Positions 19,729 through 29,187 of a stretch of DNA of 64,000 nt are shown here, piece after piece; the stretch's first letter is position 1; every line of letters begins with the position of its first letter. Both the position numbers and the translations under genes were made by a program. The stretch comes from Moraxellaceae bacterium (lineage in GTDB: Bacteria; Pseudomonadota; Gammaproteobacteria; Pseudomonadales; Moraxellaceae), in assembly GCA_030680295.1 (NCBI GenBank), contig JAUXVU010000023.1:248001-312000 (forward strand). The letters run 5' to 3'. The notes under the pieces were generated by a model. That model searched no databases. It was not told the DNA's origin and saw only the letters and a program-made list of their open reading frames with translations.

Positions 19729-21059
19729 TGGATGCAAATCTACTTGATGCAGTCGTTTTAGCGCGCATTCAGTTTGCCGCTAACATCAGTTTTCATATTT
19801 TATTTCCAACCATCACCATCGCATTAGCTTGGATTTTACTTTTCTTCAAAGTTCGCTTTCAGCAAACAGGCGCTGAATACTGGTTAAAAGCTTACACTTT
19901 TTGGGTCAAGATTTTTGCCCTCTCCTTTGCGCTAGGTGTGGTCTCGGGCATCACCATGTCCTTCCAGTTTGGCACTAACTGGCCCGGCTTCATGACCACG
20001 GTTGGCAATATTGCGGGTCCATTACTGGCCTACGAAGTGCTTACCGCCTTTTTCTTAGAAGCCACCTTTCTTGGCATCATGTTGTTTGGTCGTGGGCGTG
20101 TCTCTGAGTCCATGCATACTGCAGCTTGCTTTCTGGTTGCCGCCGGCACAACGGCGTCGGCCTACTGGATTTTGGCGCTGAACACATGGATGCAAGCGCC
20201 TACTGGTTTTGAAATGATAAATGGTCAAGCCCACGTCACCAGCTGGGCAGCCATTTTATGGAATGAGGCACTGGCCTACCGCTTGATTCACATGTTGTTA
20301 GCATCTGGCTTAACAGCAGCCTTTTTGGTGGCAGGCATTTCAGCGTATCGCTATCTGCGTCAAGACCGTGGCCCTGACGTTCAACTGGCGCTACGTACTG
20401 GCATTCTTGTTGCTGCCGTGATTATTCCGCTGCAAATTTTTGTGGGTGATTTACACGGACTAAACACACTTAAGCACCAGCCTGCCAAAATTGCTGCCAT
20501 AGAAGGCATATGGGAAACAGAGCGTGGTGTGCCACTACTCTTGTTTGCCATGCCTAATGAGGCCACACGCAGTAACGATTTCGCCATTGGCATTCCAAAA
20601 TTAGCTAGTTTAATTTTGACCCATGACCCAGATGGAGAGCTGCCGGGACTTAATGACTTCCCAGAAGGCCATGCACCGGTAGCACCCGTGTTTTGGTCGT
20701 TTCGCGTGATGGTGGGCATGGGCATGTTAATGCTGGCAGTTTCATGGTTTTGGACGCTTTTGTTATGGCGTAAAAGCGCTCCACGCTGGGCGTTGATGGG
20801 CTTAGTTGCCATGACATTCTCGGGTTGGGTTGCCACACTCGCAGGCTGGTATGTGACCGAAATTGGTCGGCAGCCTTGGCTGGTAACTGGTGTTTTGCTG
20901 ACCAAAGATGCCGCCTCTGCTGTTCCCGCAGTTACAATTTTTGGTTCATTAACCATGTATTTGCTGCTCTATGCAGCCCTACTCGCCTCTTATATTTCAG
21001 TGGTGTTTTATTTAGCGCGTAAAGCGAGCACCACCAAATTAGCAGGAGCCACATCATGA
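19728..21059 (+). CDS. cioA: Cyanide-insensitive cytochrome bd oxidase subunit I (CioA)
   Basis: 443 residues, short for CydA, meaning a short Q-loop as in the CIO group. Key landmarks: NISFHILFPTITIALAW with an N-terminal haem-ligand His, YRLIHMLLASGL with a second His, and the conserved EIGRQPWLVTGVLLT near the C-terminus. Subunit I holds the haems and oxidises quinol in the inner membrane, reducing O2 to water. bd oxidases resist sulfide and cyanide better than haem-copper oxidases. Start ATG overlaps the preceding stop as TAATG, and the end overlaps cioB. Location inside a sulfide operon is the notable point. Confidence 0.92.
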   Translation: MDANLLDAVVLARIQFAANISFHILFPTITIALAWILLFFKVRFQQTGAEYWLKAYTFWVKIFALSFALGVVSGITMSFQFGTNWPGFMTTVGNIAGPLLAYEVLTAFFLEATFLGIMLFGRGRVSESMHTAACFLVAAGTTASAYWILALNTWMQAPTGFEMINGQAHVTSWAAILWNEALAYRLIHMLLASGLTAAFLVAGISAYRYLRQDRGPDVQLALRTGILVAAVIIPLQIFVGDLHGLNTLKHQPAKIAAIEGIWETERGVPLLLFAMPNEATRSNDFAIGIPKLASLILTHDPDGELPGLNDFPEGHAPVAPVFWSFRVMVGMGMLMLAVSWFWTLLLWRKSAPRWALMGLVAMTFSGWVATLAGWYVTEIGRQPWLVTGVLLTKDAASAVPAVTIFGSLTMYLLLYAALLASYISVVFYLARKASTTKLAGATS

Positions 21060-22069
21060 TGCTGCCATGGATTCCTGATGAAGCATTGCCGCTCATTTTT
21101 GCCGGCCTAATGGGTTTATCGCTGTTGTTATATGGTTTGTTGGACGGACTGGATTTAGGCGTTGGCGTGCTCATGCGTCGTGCCAGCCCAGAGCATCGAG
21201 ACCTGATGATCTCATCGATCGGCCCATTCTGGGACGCCAATGAAACATGGCTGGTACTTGGCATCGGCCTGCTTTTAGTCGCGTTCCCTATGGCGCATGG
21301 CATTATTTTAGGGGCGCTTTATATTCCGGTAGCCTTTTTATTGGTTGGCCTTATTTTGCGCGGCGTGGCATTTGATTTTCGTGTCAAAGCGCAAGATAAC
21401 CGCAGGCCCTTATGGAATGCCTTGTTTTACCTAGGCTCGCTAATGGCATGTCTTACTCAAGGTTATATGCTGGGCAACTACTTAATGAGCTTTGCCACCG
21501 ACTGGGTATCCATTCTGTTTTCACTCTTTATTGGCCTGTGTTTTGTTGCTGGTTATTCATTACTTGGAGCTGCTTGGCTGATCATGAAAACCGAAGGTGA
21601 TCTGCGCATACAAGCGGTTCGATGGGCACGCGGCACCTTGTGGTTAACGGCAGCCGGTATTGCTGCCATTTCGCTAGCGACCCCCTTAGTATCTGAGCGC
21701 ATGGCAGAACGTTGGTTTAGCTTGCCGAATTTGTTTTTCTTATTGCCTGTGCCCGTCATTACCGCTGCAATCGTGTTATTGCTGGATCGCGTCTTAGCAG
21801 GCATGTTGACTGCAACAAAAGAGCAGCATAACTGGGTGCCTTTTGCTGGCACGATAAGTTTGTTCATGATGGCATCAGGCGGTATTGCTTACAGCCTTTA
21901 CCCCTATGTGCTGATCGATCAAATGACTTTTGCAGAGGCCGCGACGGCGCCAGACTCACTGCGTTTTATTTTGTTTGGTGTGATGATTGTTCTGCCCATT
22001 ATTTTGTTCTACACCGCGTATTCCTACCGTGTGTTCTGGGGCAAAACTCGCACGCTTAGTTATGAATAA
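21056..22069 (+). CDS. cioB: Cyanide-insensitive cytochrome bd oxidase subunit II (CioB)
   Basis: 337 residues, multi-spanning. The N-terminal LYGLLDGLDLGVGVLM and IGPFWDANETWLVLG are the CydB/CioB signature; the C-terminal VFWGKTR tail is also typical. It pairs with CioA in the inner membrane to form the oxidase. The ATG at 21056 overlaps the cioA stop (ATGA); the in-frame ATG at 21059 is an alternative. No CydX-like small subunit can be found in the 45 bases before the next gene. It ends the five-gene coupled row begun by persulfide dioxygenase. Confidence 0.92.
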   Translation: MMLPWIPDEALPLIFAGLMGLSLLLYGLLDGLDLGVGVLMRRASPEHRDLMISSIGPFWDANETWLVLGIGLLLVAFPMAHGIILGALYIPVAFLLVGLILRGVAFDFRVKAQDNRRPLWNALFYLGSLMACLTQGYMLGNYLMSFATDWVSILFSLFIGLCFVAGYSLLGAAWLIMKTEGDLRIQAVRWARGTLWLTAAGIAAISLATPLVSERMAERWFSLPNLFFLLPVPVITAAIVLLLDRVLAGMLTATKEQHNWVPFAGTISLFMMASGGIAYSLYPYVLIDQMTFAEAATAPDSLRFILFGVMIVLPIILFYTAYSYRVFWGKTRTLSYE

Positions 22070-22114
22070 CGTATGCTTGTGATAGGCATTCACCTCAGCT
22101 AAGCGAGTCCACAC

Positions 22115-24013
22115 GTGACAATTCGATTCAGACTATTGATTACCTGCTTGAGTGTATTGTGCCTGTCAGCATGCAACACCTTAATTAGCATCGATAACAG
22201 CTCGGCGCGCGACTATCACAGCCAACGCCGTGGTGACATGCTAAGTACCGGCAAAATTAGTGCCTATAGTCGTGAAACCACCAAAAGTGCAGGCATTGAT
22301 ATTAATACCTGCTTACCCAACCCGCAGTTATGTCAGCCTCAACTGCTCGATAGCAGCCTTGTGACAGCCGAATCAGGATTATCCAGCCTAGCGGAACTAT
22401 GGTTGAGTTACGCACTAGCGCGTGATGGCAAGCGGCACCCAGACAACACACCACAGTTTCTAATTCAGGCTTACTTGGAAGTCGCTCGGTTTAGTTATGG
22501 CTATTTATTTACACTGCCTGATAACAACGGCACACGCTCATTTGCTGACCGGCAAACACAGGTGCGCGACTTTTATAATTTCGCCAGCGAACGTATTGCT
22601 ACGTTACTACTGGCCGAACAACTTAAAAGCCGCAATGCAGACACCCAACCAGCACCAACACAGATGCGAATTGGTGACTGGCAATTAGCCATTAAACTGC
22701 AGGATTTGCATTTAGCCCCAGAAGATCAAACACCTGTTGAAGCGATTCCTGTCTCACGCATTCATTTTTCAGGCCTACGCAATGGGTACCAAAGTGACGG
22801 AATTGGTGCACCATTTTTAGTGAATACCAACAGTTCGCCGGTCACCATAAAAGCGAAGTCCGGCAGCACCATTCGATCACGCTTTATTCCAGCCACCGTG
22901 CTTATTCGCTTTCCTAGCGTATCGCTAGATGACTTAATGCGTACCAAAACTGCGAGCATAGAAGCTTATAACCCCGATGTATGGCAGACCATTACCCTTC
23001 AGTCATTTGTCGTCCCTTTAAGTGCAAATTACACTGCACCGTATGCCTACTGGCTGGCCAATAACAAGTTTGGCAATTTAGCCAGCCGCGCACTTTTTTC
23101 TAGCAGCAGTGGCCTTAGCCAACCCGAAATCCATTTACTTCAACCTTATGACCCCAAGCGCCGAATTGTGGTGTTAGTGCATGGTCTAGCGAGCAGCCCC
23201 GAAGCGTGGGTGAATTTAGCCAATGATGTACTCGGCGACGGTGAACTGCGGCGACACTACCAAATATGGCAGGTGTTTTATCCCACGAGTGTGCCAATTG
23301 CCGTTAACACCCATGACATTCGCCTAGCACTGCAAAAAGCCATCAATGAAGTCGACCCACAACGGCAACATGTTGCCACTCAAAATATCACCTTGGTTGG
23401 GCACAGCATGGGCGGCGTCATTTCACGTTTATTACTGCTTGATAGCGGCGATAAAATATGGGACGGACTGCAAGTAGGCACATCCGGCGACCCCAAACGT
23501 CCCCAGCGCTTTCACACCGTTGCACCTTACTTAACACTGACACCAATGGAGCACGTTAATTGTGCCGTGTTCTTGGCAAGCCCACATCGTGGCACACCGT
23601 TTGCGAACCACTGGATTGCACAGTTATCACGTCAACTCGTGCGTGTTCCAATTACGATGGTTGGTACTATGACGACCATCGCCACGTCAATCGGTGACGA
23701 TGCACCAGAATTAATGGCCCGACTGCGTGGCAACTTCACCAGTATTCATAGCCTTAGCGACAACGATCCTTACTTGCAATCAGTAGCAGACTTGCCGATC
23801 AAAGCGGATGTAGCCTATTTTTCCATCATCGGTCAGGTCGATAAGCGCATACCGCTGGAAGACTCAAGTGATGGCATCGTGCCCTACCGTAGCGCTCACT
23901 TACCCAGCGCTCGTAGCGAAACCATCATTAATGCCGGCCACAGCGTCCAAGAAACCACCGAAGCGATTGTGCAGCTACGCCGCATTTTGCGTGAGCCTGA
24001 ATGTCGGGGTTAG
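22115..24013 (+). CDS. Alpha/beta-hydrolase (lipase-like) lipoprotein
   Basis: 632 residues from GTG 22115, which gives a clear lipoprotein signal (CLSVLCLSAC, lipobox LSAC). The N-terminal 340 residues are an uncharacterised region; the C-terminal part is an alpha/beta-hydrolase with oxyanion region VVLVHGLASSPEAW, nucleophile elbow LVGHSMGG (Ser) and a late His in INAGHSVQET. The PGAP1/lipase-like fold suggests a membrane-anchored esterase or lipase facing the periplasm or cell surface. Overall size and layout match a known class of proteobacterial lipoprotein hydrolases of unknown substrate. Its stop abuts the stop of the convergent thioesterase gene. Confidence 0.85.
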   Translation: MTIRFRLLITCLSVLCLSACNTLISIDNSSARDYHSQRRGDMLSTGKISAYSRETTKSAGIDINTCLPNPQLCQPQLLDSSLVTAESGLSSLAELWLSYALARDGKRHPDNTPQFLIQAYLEVARFSYGYLFTLPDNNGTRSFADRQTQVRDFYNFASERIATLLLAEQLKSRNADTQPAPTQMRIGDWQLAIKLQDLHLAPEDQTPVEAIPVSRIHFSGLRNGYQSDGIGAPFLVNTNSSPVTIKAKSGSTIRSRFIPATVLIRFPSVSLDDLMRTKTASIEAYNPDVWQTITLQSFVVPLSANYTAPYAYWLANNKFGNLASRALFSSSSGLSQPEIHLLQPYDPKRRIVVLVHGLASSPEAWVNLANDVLGDGELRRHYQIWQVFYPTSVPIAVNTHDIRLALQKAINEVDPQRQHVATQNITLVGHSMGGVISRLLLLDSGDKIWDGLQVGTSGDPKRPQRFHTVAPYLTLTPMEHVNCAVFLASPHRGTPFANHWIAQLSRQLVRVPITMVGTMTTIATSIGDDAPELMARLRGNFTSIHSLSDNDPYLQSVADLPIKADVAYFSIIGQVDKRIPLEDSSDGIVPYRSAHLPSARSETIINAGHSVQETTEAIVQLRRILREPECRG

Positions 24014-24454
24014 TTAAACGCCCGCATGATTCACCACCACCCCCGGAGCTCCATGCTCTAACTGCTCACGCATGGTTTGCGGTATCGTCATTTTTTTATG
24101 GTTGCCAGCACTGACCATGACATAAGTGATTTCAGCGGAAGCCACATGTGCTTGAGTTGCATGCTTGTGAAAATTAAGTGCTAACGTGTATGACGTATTT
24201 CCGATGCGAGCTGATTTGATACTGATCACTAACACGTCATCAAAATGCACCGGTGCTTTCCAATTGAACGAAAGTCCAACCGCCTGAATATCAATGCCGG
24301 ATGCATGGACGTCTTGATAGCTACCCCATACCACTCGCATAAATTCCTTCATTGCTACATCAATGTAGTCGACATATCGGCCATTAAAGACGACGTTCTG
24401 GCCATCACACTCTGCATAACGAACACGTAGCAGGTGTTGAAAGTCTTTGCTCAT
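24014..24454 (-). CDS. Acyl-CoA thioesterase, 4HBT hotdog family
   Basis: 146 residues with a single hotdog domain: LRVRYAECDGQNVVFNGRYVDYID at the N-terminus holds the catalytic Asp-type residue of YbgC-like thioesterases (AECDGQ), and FNWKAPVHFDDVLVI follows. It would hydrolyse short or medium acyl-CoAs in the cytoplasm. Only a weak ribosome site precedes ATG 24454. A 45-bp sequence 39 bases upstream is nearly the same as one upstream of the acetyl-CoA hydrolase gene, hinting at shared control. Its stop codon directly abuts that of the convergent lipase-like gene. Confidence 0.85.
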   Translation of the reverse strand: MSKDFQHLLRVRYAECDGQNVVFNGRYVDYIDVAMKEFMRVVWGSYQDVHASGIDIQAVGLSFNWKAPVHFDDVLVISIKSARIGNTSYTLALNFHKHATQAHVASAEITYVMVSAGNHKKMTIPQTMREQLEHGAPGVVVNHAGV

Positions 24455-24493
24455 GTTTGTGGAGCCCCTTAAGTATTTTTTACGGTCACTCTT

Positions 24494-24538
24494 AGCAGCT
24501 TATTTAATTGCTGACCTTAAAAACAGTAGTTAGTCTCA
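24494..24538. repeat. 45-bp conserved upstream element, copy A
   Basis: This stretch (starting AGCAGCTTATTTAATTGCTG) matches 32620-32664 at 41 of 45 positions, in the same orientation. Copy A lies 39 bases upstream of the thioesterase start codon. An imperfect CTGAC...GTTAG inverted pair lies inside. The rest of the 24455-24704 gap shows no gene. Confidence 0.75.
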
Positions 24539-24704
24539 CTAAATGAGCTTTTGCTATCCCATAATGGCTGGACTTACTTAAGACTTTTTTCCTACGTTGG
24601 GATTTCGCCTTATAAGCCAGGATCTTCAGACATTTTAGTGTTTTGGATATGTCAGAAAATTTGAGAAGCAGCAAATTTTATTGCATGGCCAAGATTTAAT
24701 GCCA

Positions 24705-26162
24705 CTAAATAGGTGACCTGATTTGCTCTCGCGACATAAAAAGTATTTTATTCAAAAAATCACGATGAGCCATTACTGATCTAGATAACTGTTTAGCTGG
24801 GATCCGATCAGCAGTGTCTTCTTCAGTATGATAGTGAGGTGTCGCCATTGTTAGATTAACACTCGGGACTCCTAATTTCCCCATAATGCCTTCAAGATCA
24901 CCATTTGCAGTTATCTCAGGCACTGTCGGCAGTGGAAGTGTAAGTGGCGTGTACTTCAAAACAAAAGGCATGAAAGTTCTGATTAAGGCAGGATGCTTAG
25001 TTGTAAAAAGAGCTCGCTCCTCATCTAATGGGCGCTCCAATACTATGCCCAACATATCAATTATCCCTGTGCCAGTGACATGCTCAGTTCCATGGGCAGC
25101 CAAATGATCAAGGTTCATGAATAGCTCGATGTCTCCGATGCTCTCTTTATTTTTAGTTACCCAGTTATTAACACCACCATGAGGATAGCCCGCATCGTGA
25201 CCAGTAACCCCAAGAAAAATCATGTCACGAGGTCGTTTTTCAAGCGGTAGTTGTGCAAAATACTCTGCTAAGCCAATTAGGCCTGATACACCAGTAGCAT
25301 TATCAAGAGCACCGCTGAACCATGCATCGTAGTGCGCGCAAATAAGAATAGTTCCCTTTAATTGCCCAGAACCAGGAAGATGGGCAACAACGTCGTGTGT
25401 TGTTCCATCAATATGCTTAGCATCTAACTTCCAAGACACTGTGCCTCCTCGACGACTTGACTCTCGTAACTTAGCCAGGTCTTGAGCGCCTAATTGAAAA
25501 GCTGGTATGGGATTGTCATCTAACAAATTTTGTCCAGAGCTCGTAGGTCGAATTAGATTGTCTGGAGCATCGGAGGTCACAAACATCGCTACAGCACCTA
25601 ACTCAGCGGCTCGATGATACGTTTCTGGGTACGTAGCAAATACGTTTAATAAAGCTCGGCCGGATACAACAACAGCCTTTCCACTTATATTCTTAGTAAG
25701 CAGCTCTAGCTCCGTTCCAAACCCAACATCAACTAGCTCCGCAGAGCCAGCTCCACCACGAGATGACCAGATTGGGAAGCTTTTAATAGGCTCTGATTGT
25801 CCAGAATCAATTAAATTAACTTCCCAGCTTGAAAGATCCCACTGCCTAAATTTATATGGCTCAATTTTCGTCTTTAGACCGGCATTAGAAAGTCTTTGCG
25901 CTAACCACTTAGTAGCTTTCAGCTCTTCTGGGTAACCGGCCCAACGTGGCTGGAAATTTGTAAGCTCTTTAACCCAATTATGCAGACGACTTGGATCCAT
26001 AGGGTCAGTTTTGGGAAGAGTGACTGAGTCACCAACTATGGTTGGACTTCCCGATGTACCCGAGCTTGAGCTGTTGCTATTACTAAAATTACAGCCTGTT
26101 ACCACTAGAATAGTAAAAGCCAAAAATGCAGTTTTAATTAATTTATGATTTTGATAGTTCAC
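24705..26162 (-). CDS. M28-family metallopeptidase lipoprotein
   Basis: 485 residues from GTG 26162, which overlaps the upstream lipase stop as GTGA and gives a clean lipoprotein signal (AFTILVVTGC). A Ser-rich linker follows the lipidated Cys. A PA-like insert is suggested by ISGKAVVVSGRALLN. The M28 zinc-peptidase core shows ICAHYDAWFSGALDNATGVSG (metal His and Asp) and a later HYHTEEDTADR with the C-terminal metal His. It would be an anchored aminopeptidase or amidohydrolase outside the cytoplasm. Second gene of a lipase-M28 pair; a related M28 protein is encoded just upstream. The GTG start is inferred from the overlap. Confidence 0.83.
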   Translation of the reverse strand: MNYQNHKLIKTAFLAFTILVVTGCNFSNSNSSSSGTSGSPTIVGDSVTLPKTDPMDPSRLHNWVKELTNFQPRWAGYPEELKATKWLAQRLSNAGLKTKIEPYKFRQWDLSSWEVNLIDSGQSEPIKSFPIWSSRGGAGSAELVDVGFGTELELLTKNISGKAVVVSGRALLNVFATYPETYHRAAELGAVAMFVTSDAPDNLIRPTSSGQNLLDDNPIPAFQLGAQDLAKLRESSRRGGTVSWKLDAKHIDGTTHDVVAHLPGSGQLKGTILICAHYDAWFSGALDNATGVSGLIGLAEYFAQLPLEKRPRDMIFLGVTGHDAGYPHGGVNNWVTKNKESIGDIELFMNLDHLAAHGTEHVTGTGIIDMLGIVLERPLDEERALFTTKHPALIRTFMPFVLKYTPLTLPLPTVPEITANGDLEGIMGKLGVPSVNLTMATPHYHTEEDTADRIPAKQLSRSVMAHRDFLNKILFMSREQIRSPI

Positions 26163-27427
26163 TCTTGAAACCTCTCCATAATCCAGCGAGTTATTGCAGG
26201 CGCTGCCATATCGGCCGTAGGTGAATGCCCTGCCAACCAACGATCAAATGTGACTGAATAACCATTATTACGATAGGTCTGCACAAGTTGCTCTGTGAAA
26301 GGAAGCAGTGCTACTGCATCAAGTATCCCTGCATCAATTCGAATTGGGACCTCTGTCCGCATTGGTAAATGCTGAACATCATCTGCCCTTAATGCTCTTT
26401 TAAGCTCCGCAGATGCTTCACTCCCACGCGGTCCTTTTAAATCCCATGGCGAAAGCCCACCCCAAGAACTCTTCTGACCTAAATCTGCCAAGCAATATCT
26501 TTCAATATCTGGCCATAACTTAACGGCCTGTGGTGATAACCCACCATCCTCAAGTATCAGCTTCTTAAAGCTTGGATCCTCTGATGCAATACCTGAAAGA
26601 ATCAACGCAGTTAGGGCAACGAGTTCATTTATTGGATATCCTGAAAGCGGAATTTGTTCACCTAAAAAAACCAACTTCTCAATTTGTGTCACCGGCGTTA
26701 TTGCAACAACACCTATCAGTTTTGTATTTCTCGCTTCGGGATGCTTGCGACTTCCAGCATTTAGTGCAGCCACTGCGCCTTCTGAATGGCCTGCAGCAAT
26801 CCATGAGTCTCCAATCTCACCCCAATATGAGGTAACTGCTGAAGCCATATCTCGCATAGAGCGTGCCAAAGAATCACCACGTAAATACGGATGAGGCCCA
26901 GACTCACCCAACCCCTCATAATCCGGACGTGCTACAACAACGCCCTCTTTAAGTAATTGCCTGGCGATTTCATCGCCTTGTTGCATTTTTTGTAGCTCAG
27001 TTGAATCAGGGGAGCTTCTTGATGGAGCACATGCATCTGCTGCACCAGTTGTCATGTGTCCATAGACAACCAATGGAAGCTCTCCATCCTTGAACGTTTT
27101 ATTTGTAGGAAATAAAACCAGCCCGGAGGCTAATACTGGTTCACCGTTAAGGTTAGTAGTTGTATATCTAACAAATAACGCGTGAGATGAACCTTCAATT
27201 TGACTTAATGGTGGAGCGTTTTGCACCTCAATAACTGTTCCGGGATCTTTATTTCTCCAGCCTCTCACGGTGGTTGAAGGAATAAAAACATGGGGCGTGC
27301 CAACTTGTGTTGGCTCTTCAATCACCTCTGGTGATGTCTCTTTTGCGGATGACGAATTACATCCAGCGAGACTTGGCATAATAAAAATTGATGCTAAGAA
27401 TAAATAAATAACTCGATACATACTCAT
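26159..27427 (-). CDS. Secretory lipase-family lipoprotein
   Basis: 422 residues from ATG 27427, chosen because AGGTGG lies eight bases upstream; GTG 27439 is possible. Lipoprotein signal ends SLAGC. The secretory-lipase (LIP, PF03583-like) pattern is present: VVYGHMTTGAADACAPS with the paired features of this family, DYEGLGESG, nucleophile AAGHSEGAVAAL (GHSEG) and a C-terminal GHSPTAD with the catalytic His. It would hydrolyse lipids or other esters at the cell surface or in the periplasm. It overlaps the downstream M28 gene by four bases (GTGA), so these two are coupled. Local composition looks more AT-rich than in flanking genes. Confidence 0.85.
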   Translation of the reverse strand: MSMYRVIYLFLASIFIMPSLAGCNSSSAKETSPEVIEEPTQVGTPHVFIPSTTVRGWRNKDPGTVIEVQNAPPLSQIEGSSHALFVRYTTTNLNGEPVLASGLVLFPTNKTFKDGELPLVVYGHMTTGAADACAPSRSSPDSTELQKMQQGDEIARQLLKEGVVVARPDYEGLGESGPHPYLRGDSLARSMRDMASAVTSYWGEIGDSWIAAGHSEGAVAALNAGSRKHPEARNTKLIGVVAITPVTQIEKLVFLGEQIPLSGYPINELVALTALILSGIASEDPSFKKLILEDGGLSPQAVKLWPDIERYCLADLGQKSSWGGLSPWDLKGPRGSEASAELKRALRADDVQHLPMRTEVPIRIDAGILDAVALLPFTEQLVQTYRNNGYSVTFDRWLAGHSPTADMAAPAITRWIMERFQE

Positions 27428-27486
27428 AACAAGGGCCACCTTACTTATTTAAAAAGTGCCTTCTCAATACAATGCAGTGCAATAAA

Positions 27487-29079
27487 TTAGATAGCATTTA
27501 AGCTTGGCAACGGTATGCCAATAAGTTGGGATGGGGTTTTATCTAAAGCATTAATGATGTCAATAAATGCTTTAGTAACTGGCACTAACTCATCTTTGGC
27601 CACTTTATCTAGCGTGTCTGCTTCATCATAAAGATACACGGGCCCTGCAATTAGGCTTGCTGTTGGGACGCCAGCCGCACAAACGAAAGAGGCATCTGTT
27701 GGTACCCCGCCCAAAGAACATAATGCATGAGCAGAAAGCAAAGCTGTTCGACGTAAGTCATGCTTAACGATTGCATTGATCATGCTGAGCTTAATGGGCA
27801 CACCCATGTTATTCATGATGGCTCTGAGCTCTGGTTGGTCATTCATCACTAACTGCCCATCAGAGCTAATAACACCCTGCTTCGCAATATGCTCTAACGT
27901 AACGTTTGCAACGATATTGTATGGTGTCTCTTTGTCTTTAATATATTTCCTCACAAACTCCATATGCGATTGATATCCAGAAAAGTGCGTATCAAAGGTT
28001 GAAAACATCAGTGTCTTATCACGGGAGGCTTCATCTTGTGAGGCATAGAATTGAGCTAAAGCAAATACTGCGGCAACACCACTACCATCCTCTACAGCAC
28101 CATCAAATGCTGAGTCATGGTGAGATTGAACCATAATGGTATCTTTAGATTTGCCGTGCAGAAAACCAACCACTGAGCGTGCTTCAACAGGAGTCCTACT
28201 ACCATCAAACTTCAAATTAGCGATGTTATTACCATTACTAATCATTGAACGAAGACGAGCACCTTCATTTCTTGTTACCCATACGCCGGGAATCGTTATT
28301 TGTGTTCTACGGAGGTACTCGTTGTAGTACTTATTTGAATCAAAGTAATCTGCAAGAACACCAACAAAGCCAACAGCCCCAGCTTTCATAGCCTCTTCAA
28401 GCACAGAAGAGAAGTTTGTTATGTAAGGATTACCAGCTAACAAAGAAGGTTCTACTAGTGTTAAGCCTGGGTCCCAAAAAAACTCCATAAATGGCACCAA
28501 GCCAGCAGGAGGAAGAATAAACTTCAGATCGAATACAACAATCTTGCCTTTGACATCGGTTTTCGCAAAATCAATTACTGAACCTCGCCCAATATTTACT
28601 AACTCAACTGAAATTCCATTTTTTCCAGTTGAAAATACAGATGGTTCATCTGGGGTGACAAAAGAATATGCTGATGGAAAGCTATCAATCTTCTCTTTTC
28701 CAACACGCAGCTCAGAGCGTGTAGCTTCCCATTTCCAAGATGTGGCGAACTCATATTGGACGTTTTGCAAACCTAGCTTTTCAAATTCACACTTAACATA
28801 AGCTGCTGATGCATAACCTGCGGCTGTTCCGGTCCGTCGATAGCCAATATCCACCAGATCTTCAATCCAGGAGAAAATTCGATCGGTATCAGGCATGCCA
28901 ACAGCATTAGCTGATTGATCTTTCTCACATGGTGCCGCCTCTCTAGTAGCCAGCTCTACTGAGCGATTTTTACCACTACTTTCTACAAGGCACGCAGCAA
29001 GGATTGCGGTTAAACATGCAATGACTGAGAAACGTAGAACCAATGAGTTTTTTATTGGAAAAGCGAATAGCATGAACAA
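27487..29079 (-). CDS. M28-family metallopeptidase lipoprotein (second copy)
   Basis: 530 residues. Lipoprotein signal with LTAILAAC. The core resembles the M28 protein encoded at 24705-26162: MVQSHHDSAFDGAVEDGSGVA provides the first metal His and the bridging Asp, and an inserted PA-like segment (VKGKIVVFDLKFILPP) precedes it. In the C-terminal half AALLSAHALCSLGG and VPTDASFVC replace the usual late His environment, so the second metal site is less clear than in the sister protein and activity may differ. It lies 59 bases upstream of the lipase gene in the same direction, making a peptidase-lipase-peptidase row. Confidence 0.78.
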   Translation of the reverse strand: MFMLFAFPIKNSLVLRFSVIACLTAILAACLVESSGKNRSVELATREAAPCEKDQSANAVGMPDTDRIFSWIEDLVDIGYRRTGTAAGYASAAYVKCEFEKLGLQNVQYEFATSWKWEATRSELRVGKEKIDSFPSAYSFVTPDEPSVFSTGKNGISVELVNIGRGSVIDFAKTDVKGKIVVFDLKFILPPAGLVPFMEFFWDPGLTLVEPSLLAGNPYITNFSSVLEEAMKAGAVGFVGVLADYFDSNKYYNEYLRRTQITIPGVWVTRNEGARLRSMISNGNNIANLKFDGSRTPVEARSVVGFLHGKSKDTIMVQSHHDSAFDGAVEDGSGVAAVFALAQFYASQDEASRDKTLMFSTFDTHFSGYQSHMEFVRKYIKDKETPYNIVANVTLEHIAKQGVISSDGQLVMNDQPELRAIMNNMGVPIKLSMINAIVKHDLRRTALLSAHALCSLGGVPTDASFVCAAGVPTASLIAGPVYLYDEADTLDKVAKDELVPVTKAFIDIINALDKTPSQLIGIPLPSLNAI

Positions 29080-29187
29080 GCACCTGATTTGTTTTTATAA
29101 TTAGGGGCTTAATCTGTACTTGATTGGGGGAGTTGTCGATCTCATAAAGCGACAGAAAACATTCATTTTCAGCCACTAAAATCTAAC

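Noticed and set aside
20381-20956. 191-codon open frame on the minus strand
   Set aside because: Entirely antisense to cioA, which has strong family motifs; the antisense product is low in complexity and lacks a ribosome site.
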